NCBI RefSeq assembly: GCF_041435495.1
Contig: NZ_CP108644.1
Coordinates: 5,379,501 to 5,443,500 of the forward strand
From: Streptomyces sp. NBC_01116
Lineage (GTDB): Bacteria; Actinomycetota; Actinomycetes; Streptomycetales; Streptomycetaceae
Direction of reading: 5' to 3'
DNA: 64,000 nucleotides
Shown one piece after another: positions 38,234 through 49,158 of the stretch. A model generated the notes under the pieces. That model was not told the DNA's origin. It saw only the letters and a program-made list of their open reading frames with translations, and did not search any database. The stretch's first letter is position 1, and every line of letters starts with the position of its first letter. A program made the position numbers and the translations under genes.

Positions 38234-38609
38234 GCAGCTCGAAGACCCCTGCCGTACAGCTGGTTTCCCCAAGGCCCTGTCCGTCCCCGCGCCGCACGCC
38301 GGCCGGTGGACGGGCGGGGCCGCGGGCCCATCCCCGCCGGACGGACAGGTCTCCCGCCGCGGAACGCGAACATCCCGCGGCACCCCGAGCCCGCCCCGCC
38401 CCACCCGAAGAAGATCCGCCTCTCGCAGTGCTCTCCCACCCGGTCCGGACCCCGCGTCCGGACCGTGACGTGCACCTGTGTTTCACGATTCGGCAGCGCT
38501 ACGCGTGTAGACAGCCCTCCGGCGCGATAACTTCACCCCGCCCCCCAGGGGGTCCCCGACACCCCCAGCCCCTCCGCCCCCGCTCCTGTCCGGCCAAGGA
38601 GAGTGCGTC
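38234..38609 (+). promoter_or_regulatory. intergenic region: bmp terminator and operator CTACGCGTGTAG
   Basis: Contains a long-range inverted repeat CCTGTCCGTCC (38276-38286) / GGACGGACAGG (38339-38349) enclosing further GC-rich pairing, probably terminating the bmp transcript. At 38499-38510 is CTACGCGTGTAG, one mismatch from the exact palindrome before ada, followed by AAGGAG at 38596-38601 ahead of the ATPase gene. No gene is seen. Confidence 0.6.
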
Positions 38610-40169
38610 ATCAACGCGTCCAGCAGTCCCCCTGCCGTAGAACTGCACGGCATCACCAAGCGCTTCCCCGGCGTCGTCGCCAACCACGACATCGACATCA
38701 CGATCGGCAAGGGCACGGTCCATGCCCTCGTCGGTGAGAACGGCGCCGGCAAGTCCACCCTGATGAAGATCCTCTACGGCATGCAGAAGCCGGACGAGGG
38801 CACCATCGCGATCGACGGCGAGCAGGTCTCGTTCTCCAACCCGGGCGACGCCATCGAGCGGGGCATCGGCATGGTGCACCAGCACTTCATGCTCGCCGAC
38901 AACTTCACCGTCCTGGAGAACGTCGTCCTCGGCGGCGAGAAGCTGTACGGCATCGGCTCCGGCGCCCGGAAGAAGATCAAGGAGATCTCCGACGCGTACG
39001 GGCTGGGCATCCGCCCCGACGCGCTCGTGGAGGACCTCGGGGTCGCCGACCGGCAGCGCGTGGAGATCCTCAAGGTCCTCTACCGGGGCGCCCGTATCCT
39101 GATCCTGGACGAGCCGACCGCGGTCCTCGTACCGCAGGAGGTCGACGCGCTCTTCGCCAACCTGCGCGAGCTCAAGGCCGAGGGCCTGACCGTCATCTTC
39201 ATCTCGCACAAGCTGGGCGAGGTGCTCTCCGTCGCCGACGAGATCACCGTCATCCGCCGCGGCACGACCGTGGGCACCGCCGACCCGGCGTCCACCACGA
39301 CCAAGCAGCTCGCCGAGCTGATGGTCGGCAGCGAGCTGCCCTCGCCGGAGACCCGCGAGTCCACCGTCACCGATGTGCCGATGCTGCGCGTGCGGGACCT
39401 GGCGCTCACCGTCACCGACCCCGACGGCACCGTCCGCGACGTGCTCGCCGGGATCGACCTCACCATCCACCAGGGCGAGGTCCTCGGCATCGCCGGGGTC
39501 GAGGGCAACGGGCAGACCGAGCTGATCGAGGCCCTGATCGGCATGCGCATCCCGGACGGCGGGGTGATCACCCTCGACCAGGACGACATCTCGCAGGTCC
39601 CCACCCGCAAGCGGCGCGAGGCCGGCATCGGGTACATCCCCGAGGACCGCCACCGCCACGGCGTCCTGCTGGACGCCCCGCTGTGGGAGAACCGCATCCT
39701 CGGCCACGTCACCGAGAAGCCCAACAGCCGCGGCTGGCTGCTGGACAACAAGGCGGCCCGCGCCGACACCGAGCGGATCGTGCGCGAGTACGACGTGCGC
39801 ACCCCCGGCATCGAGGTCACCGCGGCCTCCCTCTCCGGCGGCAACCAGCAGAAGCTGATCGTCGGCCGCGAGATGAGCCACACGCCCAAGCTCCTGATCG
39901 CCGCCCACCCCACCCGCGGCGTGGACGTCGGCGCGCAGGCGCAGATCTGGGACCAGATCCGCGAGGCCCGCCGCGAAGGGCTGGCCGTCCTGCTGATCTC
40001 GGCCGACCTGGACGAGCTGATCGGGCTCTCCGACACCCTGCGCGTCATGTACCGCGGCCGACTGGTCGCCGACGCCGACCCGGCCACCATCACCCCGGAG
40101 GAACTGGGCTCGGCCATGACCGGCGCCGCCACCGGTCACCTCGAAAGCCCGGAGGACGAGGCCCGATGA
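38610..40169 (+). CDS. nucleoside ABC transporter ATP-binding protein (duplicated ATPase), apparent ATC start
   Basis: A protein of about 519 residues with two ABC ATPase domains, as in RbsA/NupO-type importers: Walker A GENGAGKST, Walker B RILILDEPT in the first; GVEGNGQTELIEAL and SLSGGNQQKLIVGRE in the second. The homologous N-terminus (VELHGITKRFPGVVANHDID) is in frame but there is no ATG, GTG or TTG between an in-frame TAG at 38508 and Met 38763, which is already inside the nucleotide-binding site. ATC at 38610 lies 8 nt after AAGGAG and is taken as a non-canonical start. Stop overlaps the next gene by ATGA. Confidence 0.9.
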   Translation: MNASSSPPAVELHGITKRFPGVVANHDIDITIGKGTVHALVGENGAGKSTLMKILYGMQKPDEGTIAIDGEQVSFSNPGDAIERGIGMVHQHFMLADNFTVLENVVLGGEKLYGIGSGARKKIKEISDAYGLGIRPDALVEDLGVADRQRVEILKVLYRGARILILDEPTAVLVPQEVDALFANLRELKAEGLTVIFISHKLGEVLSVADEITVIRRGTTVGTADPASTTTKQLAELMVGSELPSPETRESTVTDVPMLRVRDLALTVTDPDGTVRDVLAGIDLTIHQGEVLGIAGVEGNGQTELIEALIGMRIPDGGVITLDQDDISQVPTRKRREAGIGYIPEDRHRHGVLLDAPLWENRILGHVTEKPNSRGWLLDNKAARADTERIVREYDVRTPGIEVTAASLSGGNQQKLIVGREMSHTPKLLIAAHPTRGVDVGAQAQIWDQIREARREGLAVLLISADLDELIGLSDTLRVMYRGRLVADADPATITPEELGSAMTGAATGHLESPEDEAR

Positions 40170-41284
40170 AGAAACTCGACAAGGACCGGCTGATCCTGGG
40201 CTTCGCAGGCCCGGCGCTCGCCCTGGTCGTCGCCCTCGCGCTGACGACCCTGGTGCTGCTCGCCTCCGGCCGGAACCCCTTCGAGCCGTACCGGATCATG
40301 TTCGAGTCGGCCAGCTACGTCGACGTACAGGTCCTGATCGTCAACCAGGCCGGTACGTACTACCTCGCCGCACTCGCCGTGGCCGTCGGCTTCCGGATGA
40401 ACCTCTTCAACATCGGCGTCGACGGGCAGTACCGCCTCGCCGCCATGATGGCCGCGCTGGTCGGCGCGAGCGTCAGCCTGCCGGGGCCGCTGCACATCGC
40501 GCTGATCGTGATCGTCGCGATGCTGGTCGGCGCGTTCTGGTCGGGCATCGCGGGCTTCCTCAAGACCACCCGCGGGGTGAGCGAGGTCGTCTCGACGATC
40601 ATGCTCAACTCGATCGCCACCGCCCTGGTCGCCTGGCTGATCCTGCCGAAGAACTTCGGCGAGCAGCCGGCCGGCTCCAACAACCTGACCACCGGTGAGA
40701 TCCCGGAGTCCGGCTGGTTCCCGGGGCTGCCGATGGGCGACCAGGCCGGGGAGATCTACGGCTTCACGTTCGTCGCCGCGGGCTGCGGCCTCCTGTACTG
40801 GTTCGTGCTGAACCACACCCGGTTCGGCTTCGACCTGCGCGCCACCGGCGCCAGCGAGAGCGCCGCCCAGGCCTCCGGCGTGGACGCCAAGAAGATGATC
40901 CTCACCTCGATGCTGATCTCCGGCGCGGTCGCGGGCCTGGCCGGCATGCCGACCCTGCTCGGCGACACCCACACCTACAGCCTCGACTTCCCCACCGGTA
41001 TCGGCTTCACCGGCATCACCATCGCGCTGCTGGGCCGCAACAACCCGCTCGGCATCGCCTTCAGCGCCCTGCTGATCGCCTTCCTGGACAAGTCGTCGGC
41101 CTCGCTCGACCAGTACGGGTACGAGAAGGAGATCGCCACGATCATGCAGGGCCTGATCGTGATCTCGGTCGTCGTCTCCTACGAGCTGGTCCGCCGGTAC
41201 GGCATCCGCCGCCAGCAGCAGAAGGTCGGCGAGGAGCTCGCCGCCGGCCATGCCATCAAGACCGAGAAGGAGGCGGCCCTGTGA
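40166..41284 (+). CDS. ABC transporter permease, nucleoside import (subunit 1)
   Basis: A 372-residue permease of the BPD_transp_2 family, with about nine or ten helices; NLFNIGVDGQYRLAAMMAAL, TTRGVSEVVSTIMLNSIAT and GFTGITIALLGRNNPLGIAF are family hallmarks. Together with the second permease it forms the channel for nucleosides delivered by the BMP lipoprotein. The ATG overlaps the ATPase stop, and its own stop overlaps the next gene by GTGA. Confidence 0.94.
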   Translation: MKKLDKDRLILGFAGPALALVVALALTTLVLLASGRNPFEPYRIMFESASYVDVQVLIVNQAGTYYLAALAVAVGFRMNLFNIGVDGQYRLAAMMAALVGASVSLPGPLHIALIVIVAMLVGAFWSGIAGFLKTTRGVSEVVSTIMLNSIATALVAWLILPKNFGEQPAGSNNLTTGEIPESGWFPGLPMGDQAGEIYGFTFVAAGCGLLYWFVLNHTRFGFDLRATGASESAAQASGVDAKKMILTSMLISGAVAGLAGMPTLLGDTHTYSLDFPTGIGFTGITIALLGRNNPLGIAFSALLIAFLDKSSASLDQYGYEKEIATIMQGLIVISVVVSYELVRRYGIRRQQQKVGEELAAGHAIKTEKEAAL

Positions 41285-42543
41285 GCACGAGCAAAGTCAC
41301 CGCCGCACGCCCCGCCCCGCCGAAGGGCGGCCGCCGCAAGCTCACCCTGCCCGTCGTCCTCCTGATCATCGCGGGCGCGCTCGCCCTGGTCTCGCTGGTA
41401 CGCCTCATCAGCGGCGCCAACGACGTCACCTCGGTCGGCCAGGTCGCCGGCGCCCTGGAGCTCGCCGTCCCGATCGGCCTCGCCGGGCTCGGCGGCCTGT
41501 GGGCCGAGCGCGCGGGCGTCGTCAACATCGGCCTCGAAGGCATGATGGTCCTCGGCACCTGGTTCGGCGCCTGGGCCGGGTTCCAGTGGGGCCCGTGGGT
41601 GGGCGTCCTCTTCGGTATCCTCGGCGGCTGCCTCGGCGGCCTGCTGCACGCGGTCATCACCGTCACCTTCGGCGTGAACCACATCGTCTCCGGTGTGGCC
41701 ATCAACATCCTCGCCGTCGGCGTCACCCGCTACCTCTCCAACTTCGCGTTCGACGGCATCCAGGGCGGCTCCTCCAAGCAGTCCCCGCGCATCGACCCGA
41801 TCGACAAGATCACCATCCCAGGGCTCTCCGACTGGCTCCAGGACCTGCAACAACAGCACTGGTTCCTGATCTCCGACATCGCGGGCATCCTCGGCGGCCT
41901 GGTCACCGGGCTCTCCCTGCTGACCGTCGTCGCCCTGCTGCTGATCCCCGCCACCTGGTGGATCCTGTGGCGCACGCCGTTCGGACTGCGGCTGCGCTCC
42001 TGCGGCGAGTCCCCGGTGGCCGCCGAGACCCTCGGCGTCAACGTGTACAAGTACAAGTACATCGCCGTCACGGTCTCCGGCGGTCTGGCGGGCCTCGGCG
42101 GCGCGTTCCTCGCGATCGTCGCCACCGGCATCTACCAGGAGGGCCAGACCGGCGGCCGCGGCTACATCGGCCTCGCCGCGATGATCTTCGGCAACTGGAT
42201 GCCGGGCGGCATGGCGCTGGGCGCCGGGCTCTTCGGCTTCACCGACAGCCTCAAGCTGCGCGGCGGCGCGGAGAACGTCCACGCGATGCTGCTCCTGCTG
42301 GCGATCCTGCTGGTCATCGCGGTGTTCTGGCAGCTGTACCGGAAGAAGTACGTCGCCGCGGTGATCTCGGCGGCCGTCTCGGCGCTGCTGTTCACCTGGT
42401 ACCTCCTGACCGACCAGGTGCCGAGCCAGTTCGTCGACGCCGCCCCGTACGTCACGACACTGCTGGTCCTCTCGCTCTCCGCACAACGGCTGCGCATGCC
42501 CAAGGCGGACGGTGTGCCGTACCGCAAGGGCGAGGGCAAGTGA
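41281..42543 (+). CDS. ABC transporter permease, nucleoside import (subunit 2)
   Basis: A 420-residue BPD_transp_2 permease with GGLWAERAGVVNIGLEGMMV, VNHIVSGVAINILAVG and GRGYIGLAAMIFGNWMPGGM. Hydrophilic N-terminus of about 20 residues, around ten helices, and a basic tail. The GTG start overlaps the preceding stop and its stop overlaps cytidine deaminase, so the four genes ATPase-permease-permease-deaminase are tightly coupled. Confidence 0.94.
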   Translation: MSTSKVTAARPAPPKGGRRKLTLPVVLLIIAGALALVSLVRLISGANDVTSVGQVAGALELAVPIGLAGLGGLWAERAGVVNIGLEGMMVLGTWFGAWAGFQWGPWVGVLFGILGGCLGGLLHAVITVTFGVNHIVSGVAINILAVGVTRYLSNFAFDGIQGGSSKQSPRIDPIDKITIPGLSDWLQDLQQQHWFLISDIAGILGGLVTGLSLLTVVALLLIPATWWILWRTPFGLRLRSCGESPVAAETLGVNVYKYKYIAVTVSGGLAGLGGAFLAIVATGIYQEGQTGGRGYIGLAAMIFGNWMPGGMALGAGLFGFTDSLKLRGGAENVHAMLLLLAILLVIAVFWQLYRKKYVAAVISAAVSALLFTWYLLTDQVPSQFVDAAPYVTTLLVLSLSAQRLRMPKADGVPYRKGEGK

Positions 42544-42968
42544 CGCCGCCCGCCGCCGAGGGCCCGTCCGCCCAGGCGTTCGGCGAGGCCGACTGGGAGG
42601 CCCTGCGGGCCGCGGCCCGGGACGCCATGTCCCGGGCGTACGCCCCCTACTCGGGCTTCCCGGTCGGTGTCGCCGCCCGGGTGGACGACGGCCGCACGAT
42701 CACCGGCTGCAACGTGGAGAACGCCAGCTACGGCCTCTCGCTCTGCGCCGAGTGCGGTCTGGTCTCCACGCTCCAGGCCACCGGCGGCGGCCGGCTGACC
42801 CACTTCACCTGTGTGGACGGCACCGGGGCGATCCTGGTGCCGTGCGGCAGGTGCCGCCAGCTGCTGTACGAGTTCGGCGGGCCGGAGCTGCTCCTGGAGA
42901 CGCCCGACGGGCGTCGGACACTGGACGAGATGCTGCCCCAGTCGTTCGGCCCGCAGCACCTCGGCTGA
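42540..42968 (+). CDS. cdd: cytidine deaminase
   Basis: A 142-residue zinc enzyme of the small tetrameric cytidine deaminase type. YAPYSGFPVGVAARVDDG, NVENASYGLSLCAECG (Cys and catalytic Glu) and VPCGRCRQLLYEFGG (two zinc Cys) are all present. It converts cytidine and deoxycytidine to uridine and deoxyuridine, the next step for imported nucleosides. GTG start overlaps the permease stop. A strong terminator follows. Confidence 0.96.
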   Translation: MTPPAAEGPSAQAFGEADWEALRAAARDAMSRAYAPYSGFPVGVAARVDDGRTITGCNVENASYGLSLCAECGLVSTLQATGGGRLTHFTCVDGTGAILVPCGRCRQLLYEFGGPELLLETPDGRRTLDEMLPQSFGPQHLG

Positions 42969-42983
42969 ACCCCGCACTTCTCG

Positions 42984-43018
42984 GCGGTGGCCCTTCCCCT
43001 TCACGGAAGGGCCACCGC
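42984..43018 (+). terminator. terminator after cytidine deaminase
   Basis: Perfect 14-bp stem GCGGTGGCCCTTCC / GGAAGGGCCACCGC with a 7-nt loop followed by a pyrimidine-rich TCTTCCCC. It separates the transporter operon from the deoA promoter only about 10 nt downstream. Confidence 0.85.
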
Positions 43019-43028
43019 TCTTCCCCCT

Positions 43029-43045
43029 CTCTATGCGCGTAGAGT
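43029..43045 (+). promoter_or_regulatory. CTATGCGCGTAG operator with overlapping -10, before deoA
   Basis: CTCTATGCGCGTAGAG (43029-43044) is a 16-bp palindrome with a single imperfect pair. TAGAGT (43040-43045) overlaps its right half and is a good -10 hexamer. The same operator/-10 arrangement precedes ada. Confidence 0.65.
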
Positions 43046-43087
43046 CACTTCGGACTCTTGCGTACGCACCCGGCCGGAAGGATTCCC

Positions 43088-44365
<1,278 letters not shown>

Positions 44366-44387
44366 CCTGTGGTTTCCCCGTACGGGT

Positions 44388-44421
44388 GAACGGGATCGGT
44401 GGACTGCCACCGGTCCCGTTC
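44388..44421 (+). terminator. terminator after deoA
   Basis: A 15-bp stem, GAACGGGATCGGTGG pairing with CCACCGGTCCCGTTC with one G-U pair, and a 4-nt loop, 22 nt after the deoA stop. Confidence 0.8.
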
Positions 44422-44462
44422 GGCATGCTGGACTCGGTGACGTACCGATAGAGGAGACCGCC

Positions 44463-45053
44463 ATGAGCGCACTCACCGTCGAGCCCGGTCCGGGCCCCGG
44501 CCAGGACTGGGACGACCTGGTCCGGATCTGGGAGGAGACGGACGCACCCGAGGGCTGCAAGGTGGAGATCATCGAGGAGATCGTCACCGTGTCGCCGCCG
44601 CCGTCCAAGGACCACAACACCACCGCTGCCCTGCTCCAGCGCAGGCTCTACACCGTCATCCCGGAGGACTGGGAGATCTACCAGACCCTCGGCCTCTCGC
44701 TGCCGGGACGGGGCGGGATCTACATCCCTGACCTCGTGGTCGTACCCCGCGCGGTGGCAGCAGGGCCGGGCAACACCGTGCCCGCCTCCGAGTCCCTGCT
44801 CGTCGTCGAGATCACCTCCCGCGCCAACGCCAACCACGACCGCGTCAGCAAGGTGAACGGCTACGCCAAGGCCGGGGTGGAGCTGTTCCTGCTCCTCGAT
44901 CCCTGGCACTCCGGCCGTCCGACCGCGACGCTGTACGGCGATCCCGAGGGCGGTACGTACCGCGTACTGGAAACGGTCGAGTACGGACGGAAGCTGACCC
45001 TCCCCGATCCGTTCGGGCTGGTCCTCGACACGGGCGTGCTCCCCATCAGCTGA
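44463..45053 (+). CDS. Uma2 family endonuclease-like protein (DUF820)
   Basis: A 196-residue protein of the Uma2/DUF820 group with a PD-(D/E)xK nuclease-type core: GGIYIPDLVVVPR supplies the Asp and SLLVVEITSRANANHDR the Glu-x-Thr/Lys-like triad, followed by KVNGYAKAGVELFLLLDP. Such genes are numerous in Streptomyces and their biological role is not established. Preceded by GAGGAG. Single gene between two hairpins. Confidence 0.88.
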   Translation: MSALTVEPGPGPGQDWDDLVRIWEETDAPEGCKVEIIEEIVTVSPPPSKDHNTTAALLQRRLYTVIPEDWEIYQTLGLSLPGRGGIYIPDLVVVPRAVAAGPGNTVPASESLLVVEITSRANANHDRVSKVNGYAKAGVELFLLLDPWHSGRPTATLYGDPEGGTYRVLETVEYGRKLTLPDPFGLVLDTGVLPIS

Positions 45054-45059
45054 CACGCG

Positions 45060-45100
45060 GACGGCCCGCCGCGCGGAGAGGATCCGTGCGGCGGGCCGTC
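45060..45100. terminator. bidirectional terminator between Uma2 and subtilase genes
   Basis: Perfect 13-bp stem GACGGCCCGCCGC (45060-45072) / GCGGCGGGCCGTC (45088-45100) with a 15-nt loop, placed between convergent genes. Confidence 0.8.
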
Positions 45101-45133
45101 GTGGTGCGAGTGTGAACTACCGGACGTATCGGG

Positions 45134-48100
45134 TCACTTGCCGAAGTACGCGCTGTAGATCTTCACCGACGAGGTGTTGCCCTTCTTGTCGGTGACCTTG
45201 GCGGCGAACGAGATCGCCTTGCCCTTCGCCGGGTTCTTGACGGCGATCTTCCCCTTCGTGACGGTGACCTTCTTCCAGGTCTTGCCGCCGTTGTAACTGA
45301 CGTACGTCTTCAGCGACTTCAGGTTCTTGCCCGCGGCCGCGCCGTGGACCTTCACGGGCACCGAGACGGTCTTGCCCGCCTTGACCCGGCCGTCCGCGCC
45401 CACGGCCGGGGTGAACCGGACGGTGGAGACGGGCAGCATCGTGAGCGCGGTCTTCTTCGAGCGGAACGTCCAGGCCGCGTCCACCCGGGTGGAGAGCGGG
45501 TTGATCTTCGCGCTGTGCTTGACCGTGGTCGTCAGCTTGTAGTCGGCCGCGCCCGCCGGGACCCGGAAGGGCTCGTCGCCCGAGACCGGGTCGCCGTTCT
45601 GGCCGAGCTTCTTGCCGTTGCGGTACAGGACGGTCTTGGCCGACGAGAACAGCATCCCGCCCGCGTTGCCCTGGCCGTCGGCCAGCAGCGGGAGGGAGCC
45701 GGTGATCTCGTTGCCCTCACGGACGATGCCGTAGTCCTTGTTCACCAGCGGGCCGAAGACCGCGGTGTTCACGGACTTCGTGTACGTCTTGCCCGCCTTG
45801 TACGTCGCATCCTGGCCGACCTGGTAGTTGGCCTCGTACGTCGGCCAGCCGCTCGCGTCGGCCGGGCCCTGCTGGTCGAAGTCGAAGCTCCAGCTCACCT
45901 TGTCCGCGGTGGAGACGTACAGCGTGCGGGTGCCGGGCAGCTTCTGGTCGATCGAGGTCACCCAGCTGCCGCCCTGCGTGGGCAGGAAGGGGAAGGCGGT
46001 GATCGAACCCTTCTTCTTCGGCGCGGCCGAGCCCATGCCGATCTTCACCTTGGCCAGCTGCGCCGTGGTGAACTTCCGGTTGTAGCCGGTCGCGAGCTGC
46101 TTGACCGTGCCGCCGACCGCGATGTCGTACTCGGTCGAGGCGCCCTTGCTCCAGGTGCCCGCCCAGTGCTGGGCGAGGGAACCGTCGGTGATCTGCGGGC
46201 CGACGTGGAGCGTGCGGACGCCGGCCGGCGACTCCATCAGCCAGCCGAAGGAGACCGCGTCGTCATCCGACTCCACCACGTAGTCCGGGGAGAACAGCTC
46301 GCCCTTCGCCTTCGCGTCCGGCACCGTGACGTTCACCGGCTTCGCCTTGCGGGCGTCGAACGTCAGCGAGGTGTTCTTGGTGATCGCGATCTTGGGCTGC
46401 ACGATCCAGTCGGCGCCCTGGGTGACGTCGTCCGGGTCGCTGTAGACCGTGGAGTTGACCACGTACGTGCCCTTGGGCACCCGGATCTTCGCGGTGCCGT
46501 CGACGACCCGCGGGTTCAGGAACGGGTCGCCGGACTCCGAACCGAAGCGGAAGAGCGTGCTGTCCGCGTAGGCGGCCGGACGGCCGTCCCGTCCGAGGTG
46601 CTTGACGGTGACCTCGTAGCTCTCCACCTCACGCTCGACCGCGGCGGCCGTGCGCACGGTCTGCCCGCCGCCGGTGGCCACCAGGTACGCGGAGTACGTG
46701 CCGTCGGCGGTGCCGCCGAGCCGGGTGTCGGCGGTCAGCGTCACCTCCGCCGTGCCGCCCGCCGGGACGGTCACCTTGTCAGCGCCGAGCGTGAAGAAGC
46801 CGGCCGGAGCGGGCTTGCCCGCCGGGCCGGTGCCCGTCACCTTCAGATCGAGGGTGACGTCGCTCGTGCCGAGGTTGCGGTACGTGACCTTCTCGGTGGC
46901 CGGCTCGTCGTCGGTGTGCGGCCACTGCTGCACCCCGAAGCTCACCGAGACCGGGTCGGCGACGACGGTCTGGGCGATCGCCCGGTCCACCGCGATCCGG
47001 CCGGAGCCCTGCTGGAACGGGTTGTACGCGCCGGGCTTCGTGGACGCGGTCAGCGCGCCCTTCAGCTCGGTGTACCCCCAGTCGGGGTGCTGCTGCTTGA
47101 GCAGGGCGGCCGCGCCCGCGACGTGCGGGGTGGCCATCGACGTACCCGAGATCGTCGCGTAGCCGGCGGGGTTCTCGCCCACCTCCTTCGCGATCAGCGA
47201 ACCGGACGGGATCGCCGCCGTGGTGTCCACGCCGGGGGCCGTCACGTCGGGCTTGACCGCCCCGTCCCCGACCCGCGGGCCGCGGCTGGAGAAGTCCGCC
47301 AGCTTGTCCTGGTCGTCGACCGCGCCCACGGTCAGCGCGGCGTCCGCGCTGCCCGGCGAGCCCACCGTGCCCGCGCCGGACCCCTCGTTGCCCGCGGCGA
47401 TGGCGAACAGGACGCCCTTCTCGGCCGACAGCTTGTCGACCGCGGCCTCCAGCGGGTCCACCTCCGGGGTGTCCATCCCGCCGAGGCTCAGGTTGACGAT
47501 GTCGGCGCCCTGGGCGACCGCCCACTCCATCCCGGCCAGGATGCCGGAGTCGTCGCCGTAGCCGTCGTCGTCGAGCACCTTGCCCGCGAGCAGCTTGGCG
47601 TCCGGGGCCACGCCCCTGAACTTCCCGCCCGACTTGGCGCCGGTGCCCGCCGCGATCGAGGCGACGTGCGTGCCGTGGCCCACCCGGTCCTTGGTGTCCT
47701 TGGCGGCGCTGAAGTTCTTCTCCGCGAGGATCTGGCCCTTGAGGTCGGGGTGGGTGGCGTCCGTCCCGGTGTCCAGGACCGCGATCTTGACGCCCTTGCC
47801 GGTGAACCCGGCCTTCCACGCCGCCGGGACGCCGATCTGCGCGACGCTCTTGTCGAGGCTCGCCCGGCGCACCCCGTCCAGCCAGACCCGGTCGATGCCG
47901 GCCGCGGTGGTGACCCGCTCACCGTCTGCCCGCCGGTCCGTGAGCGCCTTCCAGATGGCCGGCGCGTCGGCGGTCGGCGTGGTCACCGACTCGGCGTTCA
48001 GCGAGGTCAGGCTCCGGCCCACCTCGGTGGAGCCCGCGTCGCGGACCTGCGCCTTCGCGGAGGCGGCCTGCTTGCCCCGGTAGCCGACGATCAGCTTCAG

Positions 48101-48471
48101 ACCGTCCCGCTGCGCCCGGAGGTTCTCCGGGCGGCTCAGCTCGGTGACGTCGAACAGCCGCCGGTCGAGCTTGCCGGAGACGATCAGCCGGTGGGCGTCG
48201 GCCGGGGCGACGAGCGTGTGCCCCTTGTTGCTCATCCGCTGCACCGGGATGTTCTCCCGGCCCTTGGCGGGCCGGAAGGCGACCGGCTTGCCCTGGGCGT
48301 CGACGGTGACCCGGTCGCCGGTGACGAGGGTCAGCTGACGCGTCCCCTCTCGTGGGAACGGTCCTGGGCGCCGGACGCCCCCCTCGGATCCGGCTGGGCG
48401 ACGGCGGACGAGGTCATGCCCGCCGCCAGCGCCACGGCAACGGCGACCGCTGGTATGCACGCGTTTCTCAC
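45134..48471 (-). CDS. secreted S8 (subtilisin-like) serine peptidase, apparent N-terminal frameshift
   Basis: A large extracellular subtilase of about 1110 residues. The catalytic triad is clear: VLDTGTDATHPD, GHGTHVASIAAGTG and SGTSMATPHVAGAAAL. A propeptide precedes it and several beta-rich domains follow, ending VKIYSAYFGK. The signal peptide (VRNACIPAVAVAVALAAGMT, cleavage near SSAVAQ) is in another frame, which stops at 48331. One extra base in the C-run at 48344-48347 would join both frames as ...SHERGTRQLTLVTGDR. Either a 1-nt deletion, a sequencing error in a homopolymer, or programmed slippage. Start taken as GTG 48471; TTG 48483 is possible. Confidence 0.88.
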
Positions 48472-48673
48472 GTGTCTGCGCAACTCTCCCCCTGGAGAAC
48501 TCGATGGCTTCTCGGTCCCGCCGGTCCGCAGAGACGCAGGAACGACGGCTGCGGCCCGTCGGTTCAAGGAACTAGAGGGAATCCTGAGGGAGTTGGTTCA
48601 CGGAAGAGGTGCAGGTGATGCACAGTTGTCGCAAAATGGCCCCTGGGTGGCGGGGGCCGCGCTGTGAGGGCCG

Positions 48674-49048
48674 ATGAATTTCGCCCGCCGGTCCGGTCTG
48701 CCTGGTGTGGATGCCGAGAATCCGATCGCCCTGACCGTGACCGGCCGGGTCACCCGTGCCGCCGTACCCGACCTCTGCGCCGACCTGGAGCGCGCTCTCG
48801 CCGGACCTCGCGGAGCCGCCCTCGCACCGGGCGCGGCCGTGGACTGCGACGTGGGCGGCGTGATCCGGCCCGATCTGACCCTGGTCGAGGCGGTGGCCCG
48901 GCTCGGGCTCGTCGCCCGCCGGTCCGGGCGCACGCTGCGGCTGCGCCGGGTGCCCCCCGAACTCCGGTCGCTGCTCGACCTGGTGGGGCTGGCCGATGTG
49001 GTGACCCTGGAGGAGGGCCCGGAGGAACGGGTGCCGGACCCGCGCTGA
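48674..49048 (+). CDS. STAS-domain protein (anti-sigma antagonist-like)
   Basis: A 124-residue protein with the pattern of a single STAS domain: IALTVTGRVTRAAVPDLCADLE, then AAVDCDVGGVIRPDLTLVEAVARLGL, then GRTLRLRRVPPELRSLLDLVGLADV. Classical SpoIIAA-type antagonists have a phosphorylatable Ser in a D-S-x-G/S loop; here the loop reads DVGGVIRPD, with no Ser, so phosphorylation control is doubtful. GAGGG precedes the ATG. It converges on an ECF sigma gene with a strong terminator between them. Confidence 0.72.
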   Translation: MNFARRSGLPGVDAENPIALTVTGRVTRAAVPDLCADLERALAGPRGAALAPGAAVDCDVGGVIRPDLTLVEAVARLGLVARRSGRTLRLRRVPPELRSLLDLVGLADVVTLEEGPEERVPDPR

Positions 49049-49102
49049 CGTCGCGGAGGAACGCGCGTCGGGGCGCGGCCGCGCGTCGGGCCGCAGCGGG
49101 AA

Positions 49103-49149
49103 GCCGGGCCCGGCACCCCGTTCGCGTACCGCGGGGTGCCGGGCCCGGC
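49103..49149. terminator. 18-bp perfect bidirectional terminator
   Basis: GCCGGGCCCGGCACCCCG (49103-49120) and its complement (49132-49149) with an 11-nt loop, between convergent genes. Confidence 0.85.
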
Positions 49150-49158
49150 CGGTGACTC

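Noticed and set aside
38763..40169. ATG 38763 as the start of the ABC ATPase
   Set aside because: It would delete the first 51 residues including most of the first Walker A motif, although those residues are present in frame upstream.
45344..48667. 1107-codon open frame on the plus strand
   Set aside because: Antisense shadow of the subtilase gene; Arg/Gly/Val/His-rich composition, no domain and no ribosome-binding site.
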